Source: Sulfurimonas sp. (GTDB lineage: Bacteria; Campylobacterota; Campylobacteria; Campylobacterales; Sulfurimonadaceae). Taken from it: DNA of 64,000 nt. Made by a program: the position numbers and the translations under genes. The stretch is taken from positions 1-64,000 of the forward strand of contig NZ_JAPHUF010000012.1 of assembly GCF_026196735.1 (NCBI RefSeq), written 5' to 3'. The notes under the pieces were generated by a model. The model worked only from the letters and a program-made list of their open reading frames with translations, searched no databases and was not told where the DNA came from. This document shows, in pieces, positions 50,914 through 61,289 of this stretch. How positions within the stretch are numbered: the stretch's first letter is position 1; each line of letters opens with the position of its first letter.

Positions 50914-51196
50914 AGTTCTCCAACTATCTATAAAATTTGTATTATTTTAAGACTCAAAGATAACTTAATATTCAAGTATTTTGATTAAGAATTATAGCTA
51001 AAATACATGGTGAAATAGCTAGGTAAATAACACACTTGTGTAGCGCTAATTGCCGAGTTTTTACCCTGATAAGTTTATATAGCTCAAACCCTACTGTAAA
51101 TTTTAAGTAATTTTTTCAGATTTGGTTTGTCATAGAAGAATTTTATGATAAACTAATATTTAATATGCAAATCTTAATAGTGATTTAGGAATTAAT

Positions 51197-53947
51197 ATGA
51201 AATTATATTTTGGAAGTGCTGCTTTAATCACAGCTATAATACTTTCATTGGTCGTTTTTATATACAACGGAGAGTATCAACAATATCGTTTTCTATTGAT
51301 TAAAGAAGCTAAAACCTCTCTTAAATCACAATCAACGCTAGTTTCAAAAGAATTAGCAAGACTCTCTCGAGATATACTTTTTCTTTCTAATAATAATCTT
51401 TTTAGAGACAATGGCCGTTATAGCAATACAAGCATAGAGAGTTTGATACAGTTTATACAGATAAAAAAACAGTATGACCAGCTTCGTTTTATAGATATGA
51501 AAGGTATGGAAAGGCTTCGCATTAACCAAGGAAGTCCGCCAGTTCTTGTACCCAAAGACCAACTTCAATCTAAGCTAGATAGAGATTATATTAGAAATGG
51601 AATGAAACTTCAGCAAAATGAAATACTGCTATCTCAACTCGATTTAAATAAAGAAAGAGGAGTTGTAGAGGTGCCACATAAGCCGACACTTCGTCTTGTA
51701 ACTCCAATTTTCAATCATGATGGTGAAAGAGAAGGCCTATTTGTCATTAATTTTCTTGCTATAGAGTTGATAAAAAGTTTAAAAAAACTGCATAGTAATC
51801 ATTTGGTCCATATATCTGATTTTAAGAATACTCAACTGTCTTTTTTTATGAGTAATTCAAATGGAAACTGGATTATTGCTCCAAAATATGCCACAGATTT
51901 TGGGTTTGTATTTAAAAATGTAGGTAATGAACTCTCTTTATCCTATCCAAAAGTAAGCGAAGCGGCGAATTTACAAGATTCCGGGATAATTTCAACTGAT
52001 TCTTCAGATATAATTTTCCAAAACATTTATCCTATAACCGAGATTCAAGTTCCTGTGGAGATTTTATCATCTAAAATGCTCACTTTTAAAATTAAACATA
52101 GTGTTGTATGGCGAATGATAATTGAAATACCTCACGCTACTGCTCATGCTTTAACCAAAAACTATTTTTATAAATCTTTACCGTATATTTTTGGTTTTTG
52201 GGCAATTTTACAAATACTAAGTATCATCCTAATTCGTAACTACAATCGATATAAAGAACAACATACGGAATTATTATTGACTGCAAGTGCCTTGGAAAAC
52301 TCTGCAGATGGAGTTATAGTTACTGATGTTGATGGAGTAATTTTAAGAGTAAATGCAAGCTATTGTAGGATCAGCGGTTACTCTTCAGAGGAGCTAATTG
52401 GTAAAAACCCAAGCACTATGAGCTCTGGATGGACACAAGCTGATATTTATGAAGATATGTGGCGCTCACTTGATAAAAATGAATATTGGGAAGGGGAGCT
52501 AAAGGATCGCAATAAAAATGGAGCTTTGTATGTTGCTTGGCTTCGTATTATAAAGATTGTAGATGCCAGTACTCAGAAAGTACATTATGTTGGAATAACA
52601 ACAGATATTACAGAGAAAAAAGAGTTTGAAGACAAGATTACTGATTTAGCTTATCGCGATGCACTAACCAAGCTTCCTAATAGAAATCTGTTTTATGACC
52701 GCCTTAGAAAAGCGATTAGTGAGCGAAGAGGTTTTGATGAAAAACTTGCTGTAATGTTTATAGATTTAGACAATTTTAAATTTGTAAACGATACCGCAGG
52801 TCATTTAGTAGGTGATAAATTTCTTATCAATGTTGCTGAGCGCTTCAAAGATGTTTTGCGTAGTCATGATACTCTTGCCCGTGTCGGGGGAGATGAATTT
52901 ATCATACTTTTGGAAAAAGTCGATGATAACACTATTGCAGATATTGCTTATAGGTTGGTTGAGTCTGTTTCTACTCCGATTAAAGTTGATTCTTATGAAT
53001 TTGTCACTTCGGCAAGTATCGGCATAAGTGTTTATCCAACAGACGGAACTGATGAAGAGACACTAATAAAGCATGCAGATACAGCTATGTATGAAGCAAA
53101 AAATAGTGGTAAAAACCGCTATCTCTTTTTTCTTTCATCAATGAATGATGAGATAAAAAGACGAGTTTTAATAGAAACAAATCTTTCAAAAGCGATAGAA
53201 AATAATGAATTTACTATCCATTATCAACCTCAAATCAATGCAGTAAATAGCAAAATAGTTGGTGCTGAGGCACTTTTAAGATGGAATAATAAAAATATTG
53301 GCTCAATAAGTCCCGCAGAGTTTATACCGATTTGTGAATCTACAGCTAAAATAGTTCCAATAACTGAATGGATTATTGCTCAGGTTTGCCGTGATGTTCA
53401 TGCGATCGAGGAAGCCTTTTCAAATGAATATAGAGTTGCTATAAATATCTCTAGTACACACCTTTTAGTTGATGATTTTGTTGAAAAAGTAGATTCAGTT
53501 GTTAAAAATAATTATGTTGAAGCATCTAAAATTGAATTAGAAATTACTGAGGTGGCGCTTGTAAAAGATATCGAAGAGAGTACAAATAAACTAAATGCTC
53601 TCAAAGAGCTAGGATATAATATTTCAATCGATGATTTTGGTACCGGATATTCTTCTCTTTCTTATCTTAAAAACTTTCCTTTTGATAAATTAAAAATAGA
53701 CCAAAGTTTTATTGGCTCAATTCCTAACGACACACAGAATATTGGAATTATTCGTTCAATTATCGGAATTACAAGAGCACTAAACTTAAAGGTAATTGCT
53801 GAAGGAGTAGAAACTAAAGAGGAGTTGGATTTTTTGATTAAAGAGGGGTGTCCTTTGATGCAAGGGTACTACTTTAGCAAACCATTGCCACTCAATGAAT
53901 ATATAGAATTTGTTAAAACTTTTGATGAGACTCAAAACAAGACTTAG
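51197..53947 (+). CDS. periplasmic sensor-PAS-GGDEF-EAL protein
   Basis: RVGGDEFIILLEKV, EALLRWNN, IDDFGTGYSSLSYLKNFPFDKLKIDQSF. Confidence 0.92.
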   Translation: MKLYFGSAALITAIILSLVVFIYNGEYQQYRFLLIKEAKTSLKSQSTLVSKELARLSRDILFLSNNNLFRDNGRYSNTSIESLIQFIQIKKQYDQLRFIDMKGMERLRINQGSPPVLVPKDQLQSKLDRDYIRNGMKLQQNEILLSQLDLNKERGVVEVPHKPTLRLVTPIFNHDGEREGLFVINFLAIELIKSLKKLHSNHLVHISDFKNTQLSFFMSNSNGNWIIAPKYATDFGFVFKNVGNELSLSYPKVSEAANLQDSGIISTDSSDIIFQNIYPITEIQVPVEILSSKMLTFKIKHSVVWRMIIEIPHATAHALTKNYFYKSLPYIFGFWAILQILSIILIRNYNRYKEQHTELLLTASALENSADGVIVTDVDGVILRVNASYCRISGYSSEELIGKNPSTMSSGWTQADIYEDMWRSLDKNEYWEGELKDRNKNGALYVAWLRIIKIVDASTQKVHYVGITTDITEKKEFEDKITDLAYRDALTKLPNRNLFYDRLRKAISERRGFDEKLAVMFIDLDNFKFVNDTAGHLVGDKFLINVAERFKDVLRSHDTLARVGGDEFIILLEKVDDNTIADIAYRLVESVSTPIKVDSYEFVTSASIGISVYPTDGTDEETLIKHADTAMYEAKNSGKNRYLFFLSSMNDEIKRRVLIETNLSKAIENNEFTIHYQPQINAVNSKIVGAEALLRWNNKNIGSISPAEFIPICESTAKIVPITEWIIAQVCRDVHAIEEAFSNEYRVAINISSTHLLVDDFVEKVDSVVKNNYVEASKIELEITEVALVKDIEESTNKLNALKELGYNISIDDFGTGYSSLSYLKNFPFDKLKIDQSFIGSIPNDTQNIGIIRSIIGITRALNLKVIAEGVETKEELDFLIKEGCPLMQGYYFSKPLPLNEYIEFVKTFDETQNKT

Positions 53948-53954
53948 TGAATTA

Positions 53955-54010
53955 TTAAAGCTTGAAAGTAAGTAATTATGGGATTTGTAGATGGTGGACC
54001 CTCAGAGATT
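53955..54010. repeat. direct repeat copy 1 containing a degraded tRNA 3'-end-like sequence
   Basis: ttaaagcttgaaagt-N14-tttgtagatggtggaccctcagagatt, same layout as 55541-55596. Confidence 0.75.
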
Positions 54011-54225
54011 ACACTCTTCGAATAACTATATATCACCAGTTGACTTTGAAAATCAGATGTTACAAAAAGAAATGGTTGGGTAATAGTTTAAATTATTTGT
54101 CTGAAATATGATTGACAGATCAGTTGTGTGTGTAATGTTAATAAAAAAATAATATCAATATGCTACAATTTCGGTAAAATTTATGAGTGCATATGATATA
54201 CTAGAATTAAATAAAGGAATTAGCC

Positions 54226-54528
54226 ATGGGTATTGTTATTAATATTAAGAATGAAATTGGCGGTTTAGACTTTGCTGGTTCAAGAGGGAGCGGTGAGCTT
54301 ATTCGTGAAAAAATGAAACCAGTACTTGATAATGGCGGTGATGTTACACTTGATTTCACAGGTATAGAAAGCATTACTCAATCTTTTGCAGATGAAATTG
54401 TTGGTATCTTTGTTCGTGCTTTCGGTATCGATTATATAAAAGATTCTCTTCGCTTGAATAATGCGAATGACTCGATAAAACAGACTTTAAACTTTGTAAT
54501 ATCATATAGTAAGAAGAAGATGGCTTAA
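54226..54528 (+). CDS. STAS-like (DUF4325-type) protein
   Basis: LDFTGIESITQSFADEIVGIFVRAFG. Confidence 0.7.
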   Translation: MGIVINIKNEIGGLDFAGSRGSGELIREKMKPVLDNGGDVTLDFTGIESITQSFADEIVGIFVRAFGIDYIKDSLRLNNANDSIKQTLNFVISYSKKKMA

Positions 54529-55355
54529 AAAAAGTCTTCGTCATCTTCATCTTCCATAAACATGCATTTACTCATCATTTGTTCAAACTCATAGTCGGTG
54601 TTTTTTTCAATAAATTCAAAGGCAACAACAGTACCATTCCAACTTTTGTCTAGAGTACATGTTGTTATTTCACCATCTACACATCTCAACATACCAAAAT
54701 TTGAAATGATTACTACTTTTCCTCTTGTTTCTTTAATAATTTGAATTAAAGCATACAATCCATAACCAGCATTTCTTTCATGTCCATACATACGATTATT
54801 TGATGCAGTTACACCCATTTCAATTGCTTTTTTTATTGCTTCTTCATCTGTTGTTATCTTTGGATAGGCTTTATGTATATGCTTTAAAAAACCAACACCA
54901 GAATCAGCTACTGCGACTTGAACTTTTCTTTTTGTAGGATAATATTGAGCCATTGCAAAACCACCATTAGTACTTCCAGAATGGTCTGCCACATTATTTA
55001 GAATCTCTGCAATTAAATACTGAAGATACTTTTTTAAATCTTTCTGGTGCAATGGCTCTAAATCAATAAAGTTTGTTAAAATAGTAGCAGTTAAATGTGC
55101 CGTTATATCTTCAACATCACCTCTTGAACTAATTTGCTCAATAGAAGTATATTTGGAATTTGCAGATAGCCTACCATCTAACATAAGTTCTATATAGTCA
55201 TTTAGATTTTCAACCTTATCTATATCATGATAAGTCTGATATGCTTTTATCATTGATACAGCTATGGGTTCAGCCCAGCCAACATAGTTCAAACCAAACT
55301 CATGAGGAGTAAAGTAGTTTAATTTAGTATGAATATTACCAAGCCTTATGTCCAT
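54525..55355 (-). CDS. HATPase_c-type ATP-binding protein without HisKA
   Basis: N box EILNNVADHS, VADSGVGFLKHI, GYGLYALIQII; stop codon overlaps the STAS-like gene stop. Confidence 0.75.
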   Translation of the reverse strand: MDIRLGNIHTKLNYFTPHEFGLNYVGWAEPIAVSMIKAYQTYHDIDKVENLNDYIELMLDGRLSANSKYTSIEQISSRGDVEDITAHLTATILTNFIDLEPLHQKDLKKYLQYLIAEILNNVADHSGSTNGGFAMAQYYPTKRKVQVAVADSGVGFLKHIHKAYPKITTDEEAIKKAIEMGVTASNNRMYGHERNAGYGLYALIQIIKETRGKVVIISNFGMLRCVDGEITTCTLDKSWNGTVVAFEFIEKNTDYEFEQMMSKCMFMEDEDDEDFF

Positions 55356-55540
55356 AATTTATTTCCTAAATAATATATAAAACATTATACTACTATAAAT
55401 TTATAAAAGCACTATCGTTTGTTTAATTAATGCTTTTCATTTTGTGAACTCTGCATTGCTTTATAGGCAGTAATTGATTGTTTAAGTTTAGAAAGTTATT
55501 TTAAGCAAGTTTAATATCACATGCGAGACCTAATGATTTC

Positions 55541-55596
55541 TTAAAGCTTGAAAGTGTTAAATATAGGGGTTTGTAGATGGTGGACCCTCAGAGATT
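55541..55596. repeat. direct repeat copy 2 containing a tRNA 3'-end-like sequence (minus strand)
   Basis: 27-bp identical core plus 15-bp identical block; minus strand ...TAGAG-TTCGAAT-CTCTG-AGGGTCC-A-CCA T-arm/acceptor 3' strand, with no matching 5' half. Confidence 0.75.
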
Positions 55597-55751
55597 CGAA
55601 CTCTATCCATAAGATTTTATTAAGTTTCTTAAAGTTTTCTATTCTTCTATAAAGTCCCTTATTTTAGGGCTTTAAAGCTTATTTTTATTATATTAAGTTT
55701 GCTATACTTTTATATAGATTTTTAAATTTTGGGTAGCAATAGGGTAACAAT

Positions 55752-56843
55752 TTGGCAAGAGTAAGAAGTAGAAAATATTCAGGTGTATATCTAAATAAAC
55801 TGTCTGATGGTGACATAACATATTCTATAAATTATAAAGATATTGATAATAAAAAAACTTGGTTTACTGTAGGTAAAAAATCAAATGGTATTACTGAAAT
55901 ATATGCATACAACAAAAGAAACGAGTTTATAAATAAAATAAAGCTCGGAGAAGAACCACCAGCAGTTCTTAAGAGAAAGAAAAAAGATATAGTTTCTCTT
56001 GATAGCATCGCGATAGAGCATTATCAGTCGAAAGAAAATCACAACCGCAATAATAAACTCTCAAAAAGAAAATATGAAATGCATATATCACCAATATTAG
56101 GTAAAAAAGATATAAAAAACATTACAGCAGAAGACACGCAAAAACTCCAGAGTATTAAGTTAAAAAAGTTTGCTCCAAAAACTGTGAACACTATTTTAGG
56201 AGAGTTGAGTGTTGTTTTTAACTATGCCATAGATAAAAATATCATTGCCCAAAATCCTTTAAAAAAAGTCAAATCACTAAGAGTTGATAATGTAAGAGAA
56301 AGGTACCTAAGTAAAGAAGAAGTTTCTATTTTGCTTGAACATACCAAAGTAGATGAGCAGTTGCATATATTTATACTAATTGCTTTAACTACAGGAGCTA
56401 GAGTTGGGGCTATATGTAAAATTACGCCAAGAGATATAAACTTTGAAACAAAGACTATAAGTGTGTTAGATGAAAAAAATAATGAAAAATATATAGCATT
56501 TTTAGGTAGCCAAGCACTTGAAGAACTTTTAAAAATAAGAGTGAAAAATATAAAACTTGATATTCCTGTTTTAAAAGAAAATGAAGCGAACCTATATGAT
56601 CAAATAAAATTAAAAGCTAGAACTATTCTTGATAAGTTATTTAATGATGAGGATATTGATTCAAAACATAAAGTAGTTATACATACTTTGCGACATACAT
56701 TCGCTTCTCATTTGGCAATAAATGGCACCCCAATTTTTACAATTCAAAAGTTGCTTAACCATAAAGATATTAGGATGACTTTGAGGTATGCAAAGCTAAA
56801 TACCGATACAGGAAGAGATAGTATTTTAAAACTAGGATTTTAA
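55752..56843 (+). CDS. tyrosine recombinase/integrase
   Basis: TTGARVGAICKI, HTLRHTFASHLAINGTPIFTIQKLLNHKDIRMTLRYAKL catalytic motifs. Confidence 0.92.
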   Translation: MARVRSRKYSGVYLNKLSDGDITYSINYKDIDNKKTWFTVGKKSNGITEIYAYNKRNEFINKIKLGEEPPAVLKRKKKDIVSLDSIAIEHYQSKENHNRNNKLSKRKYEMHISPILGKKDIKNITAEDTQKLQSIKLKKFAPKTVNTILGELSVVFNYAIDKNIIAQNPLKKVKSLRVDNVRERYLSKEEVSILLEHTKVDEQLHIFILIALTTGARVGAICKITPRDINFETKTISVLDEKNNEKYIAFLGSQALEELLKIRVKNIKLDIPVLKENEANLYDQIKLKARTILDKLFNDEDIDSKHKVVIHTLRHTFASHLAINGTPIFTIQKLLNHKDIRMTLRYAKLNTDTGRDSILKLGF

Positions 56844-57120
56844 CTAGAATAGAAGAGAGTATGGCTAAAAACCTGTACTGTTTTTGTGCTTTTGGTTGGT
56901 ATTTTTATAAATAAACTAAACAATAGACCGTTCAGCGTTTTGTGCCAGTAATCGATAGTCATTAAAATTATATAATAGTTCAACAATTTAGTTCGAAACT
57001 TGGAGCAAGTTCCAAAATCTACAAGTTTAGTAACTGTATAGTCTACAGGGGGACATTCCAGAAAAAAGTCATTTTTGACATAGTAGTAAAATGAGTAAAT
57101 TAAACATGTTTTAGCAAAAG

Positions 57121-57146
57121 TATAAAGTGTTACTTGACACTTTATA
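57121..57146. promoter_or_regulatory. perfect inverted repeat overlapping the -35 box of the merR-type gene promoter
   Basis: TATAAAGTGT-TACTTG-ACACTTTATA; TTGACA at 57134 and TATACT at 57158, 18-bp spacer. Confidence 0.7.
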
Positions 57147-57192
57147 CTTAATTAGGCTATACTTTCTCAAATAATTTCTAAAAGGATATACG

Positions 57193-57846
57193 ATGTCTAT
57201 AAAAATGAGTGAACTAGTTAAATTAACAGATACCCCAAAATCAACTATTCTTTATTATGTTAAAGAAGGTTTGTTGCTCGAGCCACAAAAACCAAAACCA
57301 AATCTTCACCTTTACGATGAAAGTTCTATTGAAGTCATAAAGTTTATTAAATATTTACAAAGTAATTTCGGTTCTTCTATTAGTGAGATTAAAGCTGTTA
57401 TAAATAACGGAAGCTTTGATTTTGAGAGAGGTTTTGAAGCGATACTTGAAACTCTTAACATGCTTATGGGCTCAGCACATCAAAGTACATATACCCAGCA
57501 GTTTATTTGTGAAAATTATAAAATAACACAAAAAAAACTAGAATCTTATCTTGATACGGGACTGTTATTTAAACGTGATGGGGCATTTACTACAAAAGAG
57601 CTTGAAATATTAGAGATTCTTTTAAATCTTGAAAAACTTGGTATTGCTACAGATGTTACACAGGCGTATGTAAAACATGCAAGAGAGTTAGCTAAGTTTG
57701 AAGTTGAATTTAGTAAAAAGTTTTTAGAACAAACTCAAAATAAAAATGAAGCTCTTAAAACACTGTTTGATACTACTCTGATTTTAAAACCGTATCTATT
57801 TAATATGCATACACTTAAATCTTATCAAGAAAGTGAGAAAATATAA
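57193..57846 (+). CDS. MerR-family transcriptional regulator
   Basis: MSELVKLTDTPKSTILYYVKEGLLLEPQK; MerR-like HTH. Confidence 0.8.
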   Translation: MSIKMSELVKLTDTPKSTILYYVKEGLLLEPQKPKPNLHLYDESSIEVIKFIKYLQSNFGSSISEIKAVINNGSFDFERGFEAILETLNMLMGSAHQSTYTQQFICENYKITQKKLESYLDTGLLFKRDGAFTTKELEILEILLNLEKLGIATDVTQAYVKHARELAKFEVEFSKKFLEQTQNKNEALKTLFDTTLILKPYLFNMHTLKSYQESEKI

Positions 57847-60800
57847 TGAAAACATTATTAAATATTAAAGGCTTTATACCTTTTATAATTATCTTATTTA
57901 TTAATGCGATGTTAGATATAGGTCATAAAATTACGATTCAAAATGTATTACTTAAAAGTTTTGAAGGGGATACTCTAATCATTCTTAGTGCACTTATAAA
58001 CGCAATGATTCTTTTACCATTTATATTACTATTTTCACCATCAGGTTACATTAGTGATAGATTTTCAAAAACAAAAGTTATTCGCTATGCAGCAATAAGT
58101 GCTATATTTTTGACACTGCTGATTACATATAGTTATTATCAAGGGTGGTTTTACACATCATTTGCATTGACTTTTATTTTGGCAATTCAAAGTGCTATAT
58201 ATTCACCTTCAAAATATGGATTAATCAAAGAGTTAACAGGGGTTGAAAATCTAGCAACGGCTAACGGTGTAGTTCAAGCTGTTACTATCGTATCAATCCT
58301 TTTAGGTTCAGTTTTATTTTCTATTGTCTTTGAGAATTATTATGCAAATGTTACAGATACAAATGCAATTTTACAAAGTATCGCACCTATTGGATGGGTA
58401 TTAGTTACTCTCAGTATTGTTGAATTTTTTTATGCTTACAAATTACCAGTTACTAAATCTAAAAAAGCTACAGAAAGTTTTGATATGAGTAACTATTTAG
58501 ATTTGAGTTACCTAAAGAAAAATATTAAACTTATTAGATTTGATAAAAATATTTGGCTTAGTATAATCGGTCTTAGTATCTTTTGGGGTGTTGGACAAGT
58601 TATGGTCGCTGCTTTTCCTGCACACTATAAAGAGATGACTGGTGATGAAAATGCAATTATTATTCAGTCAATTTTAGCTGTTAGTGCGATTGGTCTTGTT
58701 ATAGGTTCTATCACAGCAGGTCGTTTTTCAAAACTTCATATAGAACTAGGTATTGTTCCAGTTGGAGCAGTTGGAATTTTTGGCTCATTATTGTTATTTG
58801 CATTTTCTTCTAATCTTTACACTATGGGTATAGCAAGTTTTCTTTTTGGATTTTTCGGCGGGCTTTTTATTGTCCCTCTCAACGCATCTATCCAGTACTT
58901 TGCAAAGGATTCTGAACTAGGGACCATATTAGCTGGAAATAATTTTATTCAGAACATTGTAATGGTGGTTTTTTTAATCCTTACTATCCTTTTTGTAAAG
59001 ATAGGGCTTACAAGCTCAATGCTTTTGATTTTTAGTGCTATTATCACACTTTTTGGTAGTTTATACAGTATCAAAAGACTACCACATCTTTTTGTTCGTA
59101 TATTACTATTGCCAATTTTATGGACAAGATATAACTTAGAAGTAAGAGGTTTAAATAACCTACCTCAAAGTGGTGGTGTTTTACTTTTAGGTAATCATAT
59201 CAGTTGGATTGATTGGATGTTAATTCAGGTAGCTTCTCCACGTGCTGTTAAATTTGTTATGGCAAAAAGTATTTACAGCAAATGGTATATAAAATGGTTT
59301 GTGGATTTGTTTAATGTTATTCCTATCTCAGGAACAGCCAGGGGTTCTTTTGAGCAAATAAAAGAGAGACTAGATAATGGTGAAGTTGTAGCATTGTTTC
59401 CAGAAGGGCGTATCAGCTATAACGGCCAACTTAACGAATTTAAAAAAGGCTATGAGATGGCATTAAAAGATACAAGCCATCCTATTATTCCTTTTTACAT
59501 TCATGGATTATGGGGTTCAACATTCTCCCGTGCTGCAAATCATTTTAAGAAAATGACCAAAGAAGGTTCAAAACGTGATATTGGTGTTATATTTGGAGAA
59601 ATTTTACCTTCAGATACAGATGCAGAGATACTAAAACAAAAAGTTACTGAGCTTTCCAATACAACATGGGAAAATCAAATCTCAGAATCAAAACCTCTTC
59701 AGTACAGTTGGTTAAAACGTGCAAAGTCTCAACTATTTAAACGCTCAATAGTTGATGCCTTAGGAACAGACCTGAATAATGCAAAAATGATTACGGCAGT
59801 TTTACTTTTTGTTAAATCTTTAACATCATTACAAGAAAAAAATGTAGGTGTATTATTACCATCATCTTCTATTGGTTCTATTATAAATATGGCACTGTTA
59901 ATTCTTGGAAAACGCCCTGTAAACCTTAACTATACTTTGAGTTCTTTAGCAATGACAAGTGCAATACAAAAAGCAGATATTACTACAGTTATCAGCTCGG
60001 AGAAGTTCATAAAAAAACTATCTCTAAAAGGGTTTGATTTTTCACAAGCATTAGGTGAGCATTTAATGATGGTTGAGGATATTGGAAAAAGCTTTACAAA
60101 AACAAATAAAATAACAGCTTTACTACAAGCTTACCTAATGCCTGCATGGATGATAGAAAAACTTTATTTTGCAGATGTAAATATTGATGATACAGCTACG
60201 ATTTTATTTAGTAGTGGTAGCGAGGGCACACCTAAAGGAATAGAGCTTACTCATAAAAACTTGATGGCAAATATTAAACAAGTATCTGCACTTTTAAATT
60301 TTCAAGATAGTGATGTTATTCTTAATTCATTGCCGATATTTCACTCTTTTGGTTTAACGGTGACTACTTTACTACCACTTTGTGAGGGAATCACAATGGT
60401 TAGTGCACCAGATCCAACAGATGCACCTGCCATAGGCAAACTAGCGGCTCGTTATCAAGCAACAATTATGTTTGGAACTTCAACATTTTTTAGACTATAT
60501 AACCGTAATAAAAAACTACATCCGCTTATGTTAAAAAGTGTAAGGATGGTTGTAGCTGGTGCTGAAAAACTAAAACCAGAGATTAAGGGTGCATTTAAAG
60601 AAAAATTTGGTCTTGATATCTTTGAAGGATATGGAGCAACAGAAACTTCACCTGTTATATCAGTAAATATGCCGGACTCCCTTGATTTAGACTCAATGCG
60701 TCCTATAGTTGCAAATAAGATGGGGACAGTAGGTCAAGCTCTGCCAGGAACTATTGTTAAAATTGTTGACCCATCAACGCTTAATGAACTAGAAATTGGT

Positions 60801-61280
60801 GAAGATGGGCTTATTATTGTAGGAGGCCCGCAAGTTATGAAAGGCTATCTAAATGACACTGAAAAAACTGCTGAAGTTATTGTTGAGATAGATGGGATCC
60901 GTTATTATAAAACAGGGGACAAAGGTCATGTAGATGGTGATGGGTTTATTACTATTGTAGATCGTTATAGCAGATTTGCAAAAGTAGCCGGAGAGATGAT
61001 TAGTTTAGGTAGTGTCGAAGAGCAATTAGAAAATATTTTTGCTGAAAGTGTAGAGTTGATTACCGTGAACCTCAGTGATGACAAAAAGGGTGAGAAAATT
61101 GTACTTCTTTATAACAGTGAGCTTACGGAGGATGAGATTCAACAAGCTATTAAGCAAAGTAGTATGATTTCTATTATGCATCCAAGTATTTTACTACATG
61201 TAGATGAGCTTCCTAAGTTAGCAAGTGGGAAAAGTGATTTTAAAGGTGCTAAAAGTTTAGCACAAGAACTTTGTAAATAG
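57846..61280 (+). CDS. LplT-like MFS / PlsC acyltransferase / AMP-dependent acyl-ACP(CoA) synthetase trifunctional fusion (Aas-like)
   Basis: 12-TM MFS N-terminus; GNHISWIDWML and FPEGRIS; ILFSSGSEGTPKGIELTHKNL and YGATETSPVISVN. Confidence 0.88.
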   Translation: MKTLLNIKGFIPFIIILFINAMLDIGHKITIQNVLLKSFEGDTLIILSALINAMILLPFILLFSPSGYISDRFSKTKVIRYAAISAIFLTLLITYSYYQGWFYTSFALTFILAIQSAIYSPSKYGLIKELTGVENLATANGVVQAVTIVSILLGSVLFSIVFENYYANVTDTNAILQSIAPIGWVLVTLSIVEFFYAYKLPVTKSKKATESFDMSNYLDLSYLKKNIKLIRFDKNIWLSIIGLSIFWGVGQVMVAAFPAHYKEMTGDENAIIIQSILAVSAIGLVIGSITAGRFSKLHIELGIVPVGAVGIFGSLLLFAFSSNLYTMGIASFLFGFFGGLFIVPLNASIQYFAKDSELGTILAGNNFIQNIVMVVFLILTILFVKIGLTSSMLLIFSAIITLFGSLYSIKRLPHLFVRILLLPILWTRYNLEVRGLNNLPQSGGVLLLGNHISWIDWMLIQVASPRAVKFVMAKSIYSKWYIKWFVDLFNVIPISGTARGSFEQIKERLDNGEVVALFPEGRISYNGQLNEFKKGYEMALKDTSHPIIPFYIHGLWGSTFSRAANHFKKMTKEGSKRDIGVIFGEILPSDTDAEILKQKVTELSNTTWENQISESKPLQYSWLKRAKSQLFKRSIVDALGTDLNNAKMITAVLLFVKSLTSLQEKNVGVLLPSSSIGSIINMALLILGKRPVNLNYTLSSLAMTSAIQKADITTVISSEKFIKKLSLKGFDFSQALGEHLMMVEDIGKSFTKTNKITALLQAYLMPAWMIEKLYFADVNIDDTATILFSSGSEGTPKGIELTHKNLMANIKQVSALLNFQDSDVILNSLPIFHSFGLTVTTLLPLCEGITMVSAPDPTDAPAIGKLAARYQATIMFGTSTFFRLYNRNKKLHPLMLKSVRMVVAGAEKLKPEIKGAFKEKFGLDIFEGYGATETSPVISVNMPDSLDLDSMRPIVANKMGTVGQALPGTIVKIVDPSTLNELEIGEDGLIIVGGPQVMKGYLNDTEKTAEVIVEIDGIRYYKTGDKGHVDGDGFITIVDRYSRFAKVAGEMISLGSVEEQLENIFAESVELITVNLSDDKKGEKIVLLYNSELTEDEIQQAIKQSSMISIMHPSILLHVDELPKLASGKSDFKGAKSLAQELCK

Positions 61281-61289
61281 GAAATAATT

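Noticed and set aside
55570-55650. Complete tRNA gene
   Set aside because: Only the T-arm and acceptor 3' strand are recognisable; no anticodon arm, D-arm or 5' acceptor strand was found upstream on the minus strand
56860-56913. 17-codon ORF after the integrase (MAKNLYCFCAFGWYFYK)
   Set aside because: Too short, no SD and no supporting context
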